A stretch of 64,000 nt of DNA from Muraenolepis orangiensis (taxonomy: Eukaryota; Chordata; Actinopteri; Gadiformes; Muraenolepididae). Shown here in pieces: positions 41,033 to 57,859 of this stretch (positions are counted from its first letter, which is position 1; every line of letters begins with the position of its first letter). The stretch covers positions 10,985,237 to 11,049,236 of the forward strand of contig CM051013.1 of the NCBI GenBank assembly GCA_027704905.1, written 5' to 3'. The notes below the pieces were generated by a model, which was given only the letters and a program-made list of their open reading frames with translations, had not been told where the DNA came from and made no database searches. The translations under genes were made by a program, and so were the position numbers.

Positions 41033-41456
41033 AACAATAAAAAACATAAACACGCAGCAGAGTGGTTCAACGTCATGTATTACTTAAAGCTAAAATAATG
41101 CAAACCTGAGAAACAAAAATGTTTTATTTTGATCAGCTGGCAACATCTGAGGAGTTCCTGAGTCAAGAGTTGACGCCAACAAAGCAAAGAGAGGTTTTAG
41201 TAGAAAAAAACTACTTGTTTTGCTTTTATTGTTATATCTATAGTTATATTCTTTTCGCTATTAATTCTTTTCGCTGTACTGTACTGAAAATATGTATCTG
41301 TCCCTACTGACCACGGGCGTCTGATTGACTGGCGGAGGCCGCTCGCCTCGCCTATTAGAGCCTCCCTTTTAAGTCTAACTAATACCAACCGAACGTAAAA
41401 TGATGACCCTTCACTAAGTGATATGAAGACTAGCAGTTATTGATCACTCATTTACA
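41033..41456. other. No recognised feature
   Basis: AT-rich flank of the L1. I see no supported ORF. Confidence 0.4.
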
Positions 41457-41735
41457 GGAAAGTAACTTCATCTGCAAATGCATTAATGGTTATGCACCGA
41501 CCTATCTACAATAACTTATTACTCCACAAACCGCCACCCTCATATCTGCCAACAGCCTGCTCCTCAGGCCCCCAGTACTAAGCTCCACACCATGGGGGGG
41601 GACCGGGCCTTTTGCTCGGCTTCGCCACGCCTGTGGAATGGCCTTCGTCATCATTTAAGGACATCACAGACCCTGGACTCTTTCAAGACCTTTTTAAAAA
41701 CCTTTTTATTAAGGAAGGCATTTTTATGTTAATAT
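41457..41735 (+). pseudogene. LINE ORF2 3'-terminal fragment
   Basis: Frames read CINGYAPTYLQ, then LLRPPVLSSTPWGGTGPFAR and TLDSFKTFLKTFLLRKA (broken). This is the usual end of a fish LINE ORF (LK-GYAPxYL...TRGDRAFxxxAPxLWNxLP...FKxxLKTxLF) in decayed form. Confidence 0.6.
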
Positions 41736-42484
41736 TAGTGTTCACTATTCTTAGTGAACACTGCAGACCTGTAGTGAAGGCGTAGGCATTCGTCCACCAA
41801 TCACAGAGACCTAATGTGTCGTTTTTACCGGTCTAGCTCCAGGATTTGCGTTCGGATTGCTGTTTGGAGCCCAGCCATGGGTCCTTCGAGCTGCCCGTAA
41901 CGCCCTTCGACTCGTATCAAGACGAATCCGTCCAATCATAGCAGACTGTTAGGGTCTTCCACCAGGCTCTCTTGTGGTGAAGTGTCAAAAGAGGAAATCG
42001 AGGCTACTCCTAAATGACAGAAAATGAGAAAATAATCCTCTTTGTATACCCTTGTGTTATTTTTACATATATAATTGTTATGATGCAATCAGGGACATCT
42101 CTACTTGAAATTAATGAACTGCTTTTTTGTGGTTGTGAAAGTTGATTTAATGAACGCACATAAGATAATAGAGGAATGGGATATAAGGCATGCAGTCACA
42201 TATTTCGCCAGCAGAGGTCACAGCATGACAATCTCCCATAAAGCCTAACATGCACAGCAGCCCCTTAACACCAAGGGGCCAACATTATGTTAACCTCATG
42301 AAGACAAATACATTTGTCATCTTAAAGACAAATGGCTCACTCTCACCACAACCTCCCTCCATCATACATATATAGGATTCACACATGTCTGTGTAGCCTA
42401 CAACTAAATCTAATATTAAAAACACAGTTTCATTCATAAGTTTCATTTTCCCCCAATAGTAACCCTTACAAATCCCAGGGTATA
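41736..42484. other. No recognised feature
   Basis: A TTCACTATTCTTAGTGAACACTG inverted phrase lies near 41740-41762. Otherwise nothing I can name. Confidence 0.35.
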
Positions 42485-42540
42485 ATCAATAATATATTAG
42501 TCACCAAGCTGGAAAAATAACATATGGAATAAGAGCTTAC

Positions 42541-43168
42541 CGATTGAAAGCTGGCGCATTCTCCTCTCCATGAGACGCGTTTTCTTTTTCAATAAAATAC
42601 AAATGTAAAAAAACATTAACATTGGGTTAATTACAAGGTGCACCATCCATTATCCAAATGAGTGTATTCTGTGTCAAACCAGTAATAACACATACCTTTC
42701 TTTGATGAAACCATACTAGATTGTGGTAAACGACAAGGTAACAACACAAAAGTCACTTTCATACAGCATGATAGCGTGATAGATGTTCATGAGTTCCTTG
42801 TCATGCTCACCTCCTATGGCTTTCAATACGACTACTAAAATGACTCCTGCGGACATCCCTAGCACTACTGCTATGGCTTCTATATTGGAACTGTGGTGTT
42901 CTCCACATTCAGAATCCGATGATCCACTTCCTGGTTTTAGCAGTTCCAGTCCCACATCTGAGTCACATCTGAAATGAGAAGGACAATCCCACATGTCTAG
43001 TTTCAGGATAGTGTTGTGTATATTATAAATTATATACTCTATTGGCTTGGCTGTTTGATTCCCAGTCCAAAAGGTTCTGGGTTGTATTGTCAGGCAACCT
43101 TTAACTTTTAGGATTAAGTAAAATAGTAAACTATACAACATAATGTATATACTTAGTCTCCAAGTACT

Positions 43169-43230
<62 letters not shown>

Positions 43231-44091
43231 AATTAACTCCCCTTACATTGTGTGGGTCTGGCAAGATGTTGATGTGCCGTCTGAGAATGTTCCTTCAGGA
43301 CAGTGAAGGCACTCTGTGTCATTATCTGCTGTTCCTGTACACAAATATAAACATGTTTACATGTTTCATTGAAACACAATCACTTTGTGACCACATTTAT
43401 TCTCAGATGGGCTGTCTCTATTTTAATTGTTGACACCAACCTCTTTGACTGATGTATTGACCAGGACTACAAGTCAGACGGTGGTTCTGAGCTGCCAAAC
43501 ATCCACCTCCACTGGGGTCAACACAGAAGTATCCGTCCCGGGTCTCACACAGGGCATCTGATGTTAATGTACACGACTTCTTCTCCTTCAGGCCGAGACC
43601 TGTCAACCACAACGCAGTTACTGACAGACCCGAGTGTGCACAACTTCTCCAGACTGAGCTACACCACTAAAATGAATAGACATGAACAACACAATGTTCT
43701 TAGAAACAGTACATTTTGCATTGGACGGTATTTCCATCAAATAATAATAATAATAAATATACCTGGGTCACACCGTGTACAGTTAGAACACTGCTTCAGT
43801 CTATTCAGGTATTCATCCCTGGGACAAAAGGGTGATGCAGTACTAGAAACGTAATAAGCATTAGAAACTGCACACATTGTGAGCATGAAATGCAAGAACA
43901 TGCTTGCTCAGTTTGGATGAGCTTCAACCGTCAAACTGTTGAACAAAGTATGGCAGCAACATTTTGTGGTTGTGTGTCAGTGCATGTCTTGTTTTTTTAT
44001 GATGACATAATATGGTTTATTGTTTTATCATGTCTTCATTCTAAATGTATGGGCCACACCTGGCTGCCATACAATCACTGCCATGCGGTAA
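42541..44091 (-). pseudogene. TNFRSF14-like receptor, copy 3, damaged at the 5' end
   Basis: Minus-strand exons related to copies 1 and 2. E2 is partial (to about 43764; ends RLKQCSNCTRCDPG). E3 43441-43599 is the same at the amino-acid level as copy 1. E4 43247-43334 has HCPEGTFSDGTSTSC. E5 42811-42968 has CDSDVGLELLKPGSGSSDSE and a diverged membrane helix (IAVVLGMSAGVILVVVL). E6 and E7-like pieces follow, with the last donor at 42535-42540. The first half of E2 is missing. Around 44085 an ATGGCAGTG matches the copy 2 start codon context, but what follows encodes no signal peptide and reaches a stop. It is probably a pseudogene, unless a distant exon replaces E1. The ruined start is the main evidence. 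Confidence 0.75.
43171..43226. repeat. (TA)n microsatellite in receptor copy 3 intron
   Basis: About 28 TA units adjacent to the E4 splice donor; copies 1 and 2 have CA or C-rich DNA at that position. Confidence 0.95.
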
Positions 44092-44189
44092 CAGACTGCT
44101 TCTGGAAGTTCTGAAATATCTGGGGAGAGAAAAAACATACAATACGCAGCAGTTAATAAATGTAATAAGTTTTCAATTTTTTAAATTTG

Positions 44190-46380
44190 ACCAAATGTAT
44201 GAGTACTTTTCATCAGACACATATATAGATCATCTGTACCACATTTCCTGTCATTTGGACTGGTGATTATTTAAGATTTTTGAAGTTTTCCCCAAACTTT
44301 CACCGTACAGAAACATGTATCCAGACAGACCTTATGGGGGCAAGAGGTCAGCATGTACGGTATATATACTAAGTTATGTCTATCTGGGCAGCGGGGTTAA
44401 GCATTTTACTTTGACTGCAAATGATAGCGCCCCCTATGGGCGAAGTGGTACCAAACCTTTTGGAGTCCTGCTTACAGGGAGTATTCATTGCTTGGCTTTC
44501 GGTCACACAATGTGTGAACTATGGTTGAATTAAAGGTGCACTATTTATCTTCTAAAGGTAGTGCCGCCTATGGTCCGATCTGGACATGCTTTGAACTGAT
44601 TAAAGTTGACCCATGTGCATGTTTGACCTCAATCACCTTCATCTTACTTGACCAATCAGAGGCTTCACCCTTAACCGTCCAAAAGCTGGCTCACTGAAAT
44701 CGGAAATTAGGCTAGGAACTAGGAACCATTTTAATGAATGTTGGTATGATAACATCCTCATGGAGACACAGTCCCTTCTGGGCTGGGTTCTAGGCATGGG
44801 ACCCCAATTTGGTGTTGATTGGATTTAGCGTTAAGGAGATATGCCGGTTTCCTGTCAAAGTGGTGTTCTGCATGTTTTAAGTCTCGGGGGGCCATACGGT
44901 TTCGAATTTCGAGGTTTTGCAGATAATTATTTCTGGTAGGTGGAAGTCCCTGGTCTTGTAGCAAAGTTATAGGCAAAGAGAAGCCGCATCATTTGACACC
45001 TTTGTGAGCGTAGGCCAAATGGTAAAGATGTGGCCTTTAAAGTAGCAACTTTTACTCACTAGTGGTGCTAGAGACTGGGTCTGTTTGGTTCCGCTTTAGA
45101 TTTAGATGTACGGTTCTGGGTGAATGTGTACATTTCGGTGAGCCAGGGAACATGCTGACCTAGTAAATGTGGCAGAATAATACTAATTCAACTGGCAATA
45201 ACAATAGGTGCCTGCACCTTTCGGTGTTTGACACCTGAATATAAAGTATATCACAAGGAATGCATGGAATGCAGACAACTGCAGGCCTTTGTCTTGGAAG
45301 CACTTCCATTAGTTGTTGCTTGTTTATTGGAAGATAAAAAAAACAAAAAGCAAAACACAGCTGATTTGGTTTTCTGCTATGCTGGTTTAAATTAGAAAAA
45401 CGTTTGACTTGCTTTTTGTTGATCTGGTTTTGGCTTTGTTGTTTTTCCGTGATTGCCCTGGGTGAAAGTAGGTATGGCACTATCAACTATCACTATTGTT
45501 AAACATGCTATGGTTTTGTACACAACCTTAACTAAACTAATGACAAATATAATGATGAGGATATCATATTTGACTTAGAGCATTAAGCTTACCTTGACTT
45601 AAATTGACAGCGACGTAACATTTCCAGGTACCAGTCGAATCGCACACTTCTGTTTGGCTTTGACATGTATGCTAAATGAGGACAGACAGGCCTCCAGGAC
45701 TGCTCACATTGCTTGCGACAAAAGGTGACTGCTGGCCAGCTGTGGTATTGCAACAGACAATTACCTGGCAGCAGAAAGCCTTTTCCCCCACACACCCAGT
45801 CAGATGCAAACCTCACCCGATTGGGGAGAGCCAACAACAACAACCATAGTATCTGTTGGTTTAACAGCTGGTTTAAGCAGCCTCACCCAGCCCCAGTCAG
45901 GCTGAATAGGCTCTGGGGCTGTGTGAGGCTGCACACCTGTGGGGCATGAGAGTCAAGGCACACAGATAAACAAGCCATCACCACACGGACTCAGGGAGAG
46001 CTCGGAAGCCGCTGGCCACGGGTGTAGCAGGGCACCCTGCCACACGCCACTTAAGTGGCTTTCTACTCACAGGACGCAGGTAGATGTCGTAACCGGTTTA
46101 TTGGAGAGTTGGCAAGACGTGCGCAAACACGTCAGCGCTCTCTCCATTGTGTGTGCAGGTGGCTGGTTTAACCTGTGTGCCTTGATTATTGTCATTTGCC
46201 AAAGGTGTGCAGCAGGCCCCAGAGTCTAATCAGCCTGACTCCGGCCAGGTGAGGCTGCTTAGACCAGCGGCCTCTGTGGCGGTGATAAAGAACTGCACTG
46301 CATTGTTAGAACTGCCCTCAGTCGCTGTAATGACGTACACAAACACAAACACACATGGAGCAGATTGGGGTATGTACTGT
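44190..46380. other. Unassigned, repeat-like DNA
   Basis: The stretch 44300-45130 has the style of a dispersed fish repeat (AGCGCCCCCTATGGG at 44426-44440; GTGCCGCCTATGG at 44563), with no ORF above 110 codons that I can support. Around 45600-46200 some frames are open, but I see no domain or conserved motif in them. Confidence 0.35.
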
Positions 46381-46560
46381 CTGTTCCTGACCCCTGGTGT
46401 AGTGACTAGTCTGTTCCTGACCCCTGGTGTAGTGGCTAGTCTGTTCCTGACCCCTGGTGTAGTGACTAGTCTGTTCCTGACCCCTGGTGTAGTGGCTAGT
46501 CTGTTCCTGACCCCTGGTGTAGTGGCTAGTCTGTTCCTGACCCCTGGTGTAGTGGCTTTC
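46381..46560. repeat. 30-bp minisatellite, six copies
   Basis: Six exact-length units of CTGTTCCTGACCCCTGGTGT plus AGTGRCTAGT. They differ only at one A/G position, apart from the edges. Because 30 is a multiple of 3, long open frames appear on both strands; these are artefacts. Confidence 0.97.
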
Positions 46561-46966
46561 CTGTTTGTGGGTCTAGATGTTTGCAACACAAGTTACCCAA
46601 CAGCCTTGTTGTACCTGAAAACACATGGTCATAGTTATAGGCAATCCACTTGGAAATATCAACTTTGCTTGTGTATTATGCAGAGGTGGGAAGGAACAAA
46701 TACTTTGCTGTGCTTAAGTCGATTGTTCAGGTATCTGTACTATACCTGCCCAAATGCAACATGAACAGCCAATCACGCAACAAAATAGACATGTACGTTG
46801 TTGACGCTGCACCCTATGGAAAGCCATATGATGCAGAAAGCGCCGCCCATTTGACGCGTTAAAAGTGACCAAAACTGTGTCCAGAACGCCATTCAAACTG
46901 CCATAACGCCGTCCAGGCCGTCGAAACTGCCAGAAGGCCGTCCAGAAGGCCGTCCATTCTGCCAAA

Positions 46967-47018
46967 AGAACGCCGTCCAGAACACTGCCCAAAGGGTCAC
47001 CGTTCTGGACGGCGTTCT
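46967..47018. repeat. 17-bp perfect hairpin, 18-nt loop
   Basis: AGAACGCCGTCCAGAAC (46967-46983) and GTTCTGGACGGCGTTCT (47002-47018). The element GCCGTCCAG is also scattered through 46905-46980. Confidence 0.9.
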
Positions 47019-47330
47019 CTAATATGGTAATGAGCCCTGTGGTTTTCACAGCAATCAGTTTTCACCAAATCAGTGAAGAACGAGTTAATCGCTGATCTTC
47101 TTCGGATCTACCTATTCTGCCATGTTTGTCTTGCTACTTGTTTTCTTATCCTAAAGAAAACCCCAAATATGCCACTATGTTATATATTTGTACATTTTTA
47201 CATTTTCACATTTGTACTGTACTTACCGTACTGTGCACACCCACTGTATAGGAGTAAATTGAGACAATACAGACATATTGCCTTTATGTATGTGTGCAGT
47301 GAAATTTTAAGAAAGGGATTATTTTTGTAA

Positions 47331-47760
47331 GTGGCCCATGTGAGAATGCTGTTCATAGACATCAGCTCAGCATTTAACACCATCATCCCCTCCAAACTCA
47401 TCTTCAAACTTGGTGACCTCATGAAAACCAAGAACCTTGACATCAACCCCTCAGTTTGTTACTGGTTACTAGACTTCCTAACCAACAGACCCCAGTCAGT
47501 CAGGTTAGACCATCTCAGCATACCCCTGATCACTACCTGTTCAATTATCACTTACCTGTATATACATATACCTATTATTATTATGCTGCTCATATCACAT
47601 TTAATACCTAGACTGTCTTTTTACCTGTAAATTTAAACTGTAAATTATATTATATTACCATGCACTTTACTGCAACATTTGCACTCTGGTTAGATGCTAA
47701 ATTATTTTTGCTGTACTGTACTTGTGCTGTACAATGACAATACATGTGAATCTAATCTTT
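47331..47760 (+). pseudogene. LINE RT fragment joined to its 3' end
   Basis: The frame reads VRMLFIDISSAFNTIIPSKL and YWLLDFLTNRPQSVRLDHLS, the RT block around the first catalytic Asp. It breaks after about 60 codons and passes to a 3' UTR (TTTGCTGTACTGTACTTGTG, ACAATGACAATACATGTG) with an AATCTAATCT tail. The rest of RT is deleted. Confidence 0.8.
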
Positions 47761-48504
47761 GAATGTAATCTTAATATCCGAAGAGTATAGATATAGATAA
47801 TTGAGATATAAATGATCTGATATCATTCTACTATAGGCACATGTCCATATCTGCAGAAGTCTGGCAATTTATATCTGTTCCTATGTTTTGATCAATTAAA
47901 TATATATACTCCCACTGTTGCATTTATTAATTGACACTTTATTGAATAAACCGCATGAAACGGGGAACACCACAGCACTACAGCGTAGACAACAAAGTAT
48001 CATTGAACATGATTAAGAGAATGAAGGGTCATACAACGATTTACTATTTGTCCAATGACATGCAATGATTTACAGATATACCGTATTGTCCTCCAGCTGA
48101 ACTTACTAAATAAAACACACCACGGACGGCACTACAGTTGACACAATTGAAAAATGAATAAATTAACACAATTAAGAATGAAATGTCATAAAAAGGAAAC
48201 GATGCAACTGTGTATGTGTATGTGTGTGTTCTGGTCTTTGGCTTTACGGTTCAAATAATCCTGTTCTATTCCACTGGACGATCTATTCCGGGTTCCTCCC
48301 GCTTTAGGGTCATTATCATTATGATAGGACTTATTATTTTTCACGAATGACGAGGCCTACAGGAATGGGTCATAACAAGAATCCAGTAATATATCTTTAA
48401 TGTCTATTTGAGGTTGACTTATAAGAACAAGAGAACGAACATTATTTCGGCTCTGTCCTTCATGATCGTCATGTCATCACACTGGGTGCAGCTTGTGACT
48501 GTCT
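47761..48504. other. No recognised feature
   Basis: AT-rich, no supported ORF. Confidence 0.4.
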
Positions 48505-48520
48505 CCACCAGGGGGCGCTA
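48505..48520 (+). promoter_or_regulatory. CTCF-type motif
   Basis: CCACCAGGGGGCGCTA matches the core vertebrate CTCF consensus at essentially every informative position. Occupancy cannot be judged from sequence. A related match (complement CCCATAGGGGGCGCT) lies at 44426-44440. Confidence 0.5.
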
Positions 48521-48615
48521 TGACCATTCTGGATACACTGACGCTTGTAGGGTCCTCTTTGTGTGCGCCTCTTCTTACAACTAAACAGCTCTCAGGATCA
48601 ATAAAAAAAAGAAAT

Positions 48616-53465
<4,850 letters not shown>

Positions 53466-53470
53466 AGGGG

Positions 53471-53504
53471 TGTGTGTGTGTGTGTGTGTGTGGGGGGGGG
53501 GGGG
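53471..53504. repeat. (TG)n plus poly-G
   Basis: About 11 TG units then 12 or more G. Confidence 0.95.
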
Positions 53505-53724
53505 CTGGGTGGGGAGCCTATCATGATGACAGTCTCCTATCATGAGGGTCGCCTCGCACTCTGCCTTTTACCAGCATGGAATCGCCATGGAAACATAAGA
53601 GCTCACCCGGACCACAGTGTTGTTATGTTGAAACGATGTTAACGATTTGAAGAAGACCACCTGTGTTTGTTTTGTTGCGTGCGTGTGCGTGTGTGTGTGT
53701 GCACGATACAAGATGGTTTATTGG

Positions 53725-53734
<10 letters not shown>

Positions 53735-53820
<86 letters not shown>
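53735..53820. repeat. (TG)n microsatellite
   Basis: About 42 TG units with one GG interruption. Confidence 0.97.
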
Positions 53821-53930
53821 AGCGTGAGAGAGAAAGTTATATGGGGGAACGGGTGCATCAGTTGTGTCCTCAAGTGTGCAACATCATAACACAGTCATTA
53901 GTTAATGTCCTCATAAGATAGCATGCCTAT

Positions 53931-54190
53931 ATAATGTGTGCTCATAAGATTGCATGCTCATAAGATAGCATGCCCATAAGATAGCATGCCCATAAGATAG
54001 CATGCCCATAAGATAGCATGCTCATAAGATAGCATGCTCATAAGATAGCGCACTTAAGAGGTAGCATGCTTACTAGTAAATGTCCCCATAGGATAGCATC
54101 CTCTTAACGTAGCGCGCTTATAAAGTTGCATGGTCATTATTTAGTGTCCTCATAAGATAGCTTCCTCATAAAGTAGCACCCTTTATAAGG
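53931..54190. repeat. 16-bp tandem repeat, degenerating rightwards
   Basis: CATAAGATAGCATGCC/T repeats about seven times cleanly between 53945 and 54055, then in decayed form (CATAGGATAGCATCCT, CATAAGATAGCTTCCT) to about 54190. Confidence 0.93.
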
Positions 54191-54299
54191 TAGCTTGTTT
54201 GTTAGTTAGTGGTTGCGTCCTCACAAGTGAGTTTCCCCTAGCGTGCTTATAACGACTTGTTGTACCTGGATGAATTGTGGCATGTATGCACAGACGGGC

Positions 54300-54482
54300 A
54301 TGGTGCTTAGACATTTATACTGTTTTATAGCTTATTAAATAGCTTATTGCAGTTTTTCTATTTTCTATTTTGCACAATTTCTGCATGGCACTGCCACTTT
54401 TCATTTCACTGCATATCCTGTATGTGTATGTGTCAAATAAAGTTATTGAATGTTGAATCTTGATTATCTTGATCTTGATTAT
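54300..54482 (+). mobile_element. LINE 3' end
   Basis: TTTGCACAATTTCTGCATGG, then TGTCAAATAAAGTTATTGAA and a TTGAATCTTGATTATCTTGA tail: the 3' UTR of a fish LINE without coding sequence. Confidence 0.6.
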
Positions 54483-54594
54483 TGTATGTTTAGATTAAAA
54501 TAACTATGTGTACGTAGTTCGTGCCATAATTTAACTTAAAGGGGCCACAGGTGTCAGCCATTACAAGCTGTTTAAAAAATGGTCATGTGACTAC

Positions 54595-54638
54595 CCTCTG
54601 GGTGGACATTCCCACAAGTGGGAGTGTCCACCCAGAGG
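54595..54638. repeat. Near-perfect hairpin, 21-bp arms, 2-nt spacer
   Basis: Bases 54595-54615 (CCTCTGGGTGGACATTCCCAC) pair with 54618-54638 with one mismatch (T/G pair) and AA between. Confidence 0.9.
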
Positions 54639-55100
54639 TATGACGGATAGATAAGCCTGCCAGTTGGTACAGTCCACTGGGTAGGCTGGTAGACTGATCT
54701 AGGCTTATAATGGCTAATCAAACCTGTGGGCTTTATTTCTACTTTGCATCTCACCTTTACTTCCTCTACTTCACTAAACAACTCGTCCCACACGCCAGTC
54801 CAATGAGCCTCATGCAGCCGAGTCAGCTGACCTGAGCTTCTGAAGTTCATTGGTCCACAGATGAGAAGATAAGAAGAACACTTCCTCTCCATGTCCTCTC
54901 TATTCCCCAGCCTAGCTCAGCCCTCTGTGCTCCAGCTAGCGTACAGCTGTGTGAGCTGGATCTGAACTCTGACAGTTGAAAGAACACTCCTCCCCAAAAA
55001 TAATAATAATAATAATAATAATGATCATTGTCACTATTTTTTATTTAAAGGACCGATCAAACCGCCTCTCCTGGCTTCACTAAGCATCCGTTACTTTACG
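54639..55100. other. No recognised gene
   Basis: (AAT)n lies at 54999-55022. No supported ORF. Confidence 0.4.
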
Positions 55101-55620
55101 GATGCTTATAACTCTACCATTACATTACAGACATTAAGCAGATGCTTTTGTCCAAAGCGACTTACAATTGGTCGTTCAACAAAGGTAGGTAAGAGAACAA
55201 CTCGTCACCAGAAGTCAAAAGTGCATTTCATTCCTAACAAGTCTCCAAGAACTGAACCAGTGCTCAGGTAAAAGTACAATAAGTTGGCCAACAATAGAAC
55301 AATATCTAGCAAGTAAACAAGCAACTAACTAGCAAACAATCTACTAACAAGCTAACAATCAAACAAGCAAACAATCTACTTAGTAAGACGCTAGTACGCT
55401 AGTTAAGCTTATATAAAGTGATAAGAGGACGCGCTAGGTGGAAGGATCCGGGTAGTGTTTCCTGAAGAGGTGAGTTTTACGGCAGAATCGGTACAAGGAA
55501 GTAATTTTGCCCAATGGTATATCGCTAACGGTACATCGGTAACGGTACATCGGTAACGGTACTATCGGTAACGCTATATCGGTAACGCTATATCGGTAAC
55601 GCTATATCGGTAATGATTGA
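55101..55620. repeat. Dispersed fish repeat plus 13-14-bp tandem repeat
   Basis: ACATTACAGACATTAAGCAG then GCTTTTGTCCAAAGCGACTT is a phrase found in very many fish genomes as part of a dispersed repeat. At 55519-55614, ATCGGTAACG(GTAC/CTAT) is repeated about seven times. Confidence 0.65.
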
Positions 55621-56078
55621 GTGAAGCCAGCAGAGTCACACAGATCGGTACAGTCCTCCTAAGTGGGTCCCATTTTTACCTTCCAGATTCTATTTTCATG
55701 TCTAGTTGGCGATGACAGACACCAGTATGCAAATTAGTATCCCTCCAACAATCAATTCTCTTTCATAGACGGAACAGAACAGCTTGGTTAAGATCTGCAG
55801 GCAAATGGCCCAATCCTGGCGTGTCTCCCAACTAGCTTAGCTCCCACCCTAACTTAGCTCCGACACCAGCTAGGCGCTTATCTGCTACCTGTCTTCTCCA
55901 CCAGCTGCTGTCTGTCACCAGAGGACTTGGGGACAGTACATCCGCCTTGTTACTTTATACTTTGTGAATATACAAATACAAGAGTCATTTAGCAAAAAAA
56001 TGGCCATTCCTCACCCGGACCAAGTGTGTTGTTATGCAGCCCTACCTGTCAAATCAAAACATGACTGATCCTTAATTG
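55621..56078. other. No recognised feature
   Basis: No ORF or repeat boundary supported. Confidence 0.4.
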
Positions 56079-56080
56079 TT

Positions 56081-56240
<160 letters not shown>

Positions 56241-56367
56241 TACTTAAGCACGTACGTTCCTGTTAGTATGCGGCAGAAGTATTCAGATTAATGATCCTTC
56301 GCCTGGCTGTCTAACTATAAACAGAAGATTCAGCTGTTAGCTAGCAATACAATTAGTCAGCTGGACA

Positions 56368-56512
<145 letters not shown>

Positions 56513-56730
56513 TCTGTCAGTAGGACAGACAGTGCTGTAATGCTGTGTTGTCAGGCTGCCTGATTACCTGTGTGGAGGGAAAGGTTAGGATTTACATCAT
56601 CTGTAGGAGTCTACTCAGATACGCTGCATCAGGGCGCTTTCATCATACTGCTTTCATTCAGTGTTATTGGCATGGGAAATAAAACGTTTTTTTTGGGAAA
56701 TAAAAACTCCAAATGTACGTTCAGTCAAAG

Positions 56731-56791
<61 letters not shown>
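56731..56791. repeat. (TG)n microsatellite
   Basis: About 30 TG units. Confidence 0.97.
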
Positions 56792-56792
<1 letters not shown>

Positions 56793-57140
56793 TGTGTGAA
56801 ACCTGGCAACATTGCATTCAAATATATAAATTTAAATACAAACTGAAAAATTGTGCTTTTGCAGTTCATAAAATAATTATATGCACTACATATCTATTTA
56901 TATTCACTGTATATATTACAAACGGAAAAAAACACTGCACAACACATTTCTTCTCTCTCTCTCCCTCTTTTTTATCACATTATGTCTCTCCTCTCCCTCT
57001 CTTTCGCCCTCTCCCCCTATCTTTATCCCTCTCTTTCTCTCTCCCTCTCTTTTATATCACATTATGTCTCTCTCTCTTTTCACGTGCACACTGTCTTCTG
57101 TGTTTGACTTTGCCTTGTTCACTGGCTGACATGTATGATA

Positions 57141-57234
57141 CGCACGCACGCACACACACACACACACACACGCACACACGCACGCACGCACACGCACGCA
57201 CGCACGCACACGCACACACGCACACGCACACACC

Positions 57235-57270
<36 letters not shown>
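57141..57270. repeat. (CA)n/(CGCA)n microsatellite
   Basis: Interrupted CACA and CGCACG units, alternating purine-pyrimidine throughout and so prone to Z-DNA. Confidence 0.96.
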
Positions 57271-57271
<1 letters not shown>

Positions 57272-57272
<1 letters not shown>

Positions 57273-57595
57273 CCGGGCTCTACTTGACTCAACCAGTCTC
57301 TGCTGAAATCTACTGGACTCTACTGGACTCAACCGGACTCTACTGGTCTCTACGGGTCTCTACTGGTCTCTACTAGAATCAACCCGTCGGTACTGGTCTC
57401 TTCTGGACTAAACCAGACTCTACTGGTCGCTACAGGTCTCTGCTGGAATCTACTGGACTCCACTGGACTCAACCTGACTCTACTGGACACTGCTGGAATC
57501 TACTGGACTCTACTGGTCTCTACCGAAATCTACTGGTCTCTATTGGAGTCTACCAGACTCTACTGGTCTCTACTGGACTCAGCTGGACTGGTGGT
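57272..57595. repeat. 12-bp minisatellite (CTACTGGACTCT-like)
   Basis: About 27 degenerate units of TCTACTGGACTC/TCTACTGGTCTC with occasional AACC-containing variants. Confidence 0.92.
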
Positions 57596-57859
57596 GGTGG
57601 TGGTAGTCTGTGTGTGTGTGGGGTGGGGACCATAACTTGTCTCTGACATTGTGGAACAACATTAAACCCACATGGAGGGCAGGGCTGGGGGGAGAGGGGT
57701 GGGAGAATGATGGGGTGGGGGCTTGGGAGTGGTGGTGGGGGTGAGGGGAGGGGGAGATGACTTCTTAGGGAAGCAGAGAGACGTGAAGGACAGACAGACG
57801 TGCGGCGGCGGCGGCTAGCAAGCTAATGAGCTATGCGTCGCACGCTGGGAGAGACAGAA

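Noticed and set aside
45589..46230. Several 80-110-codon frames
   Set aside because: No domain, no splice signals in matching phase and no similarity to the other genes; treated as chance frames.
53931..54190. CRISPR-like array of short repeats
   Set aside because: Units are contiguous without unique spacers, and the DNA is from a vertebrate; it is a minisatellite.
56570..57376. 268-codon open frame spanning TG and CA repeats
   Set aside because: Most of it is microsatellite translation, with no domain in the remainder.
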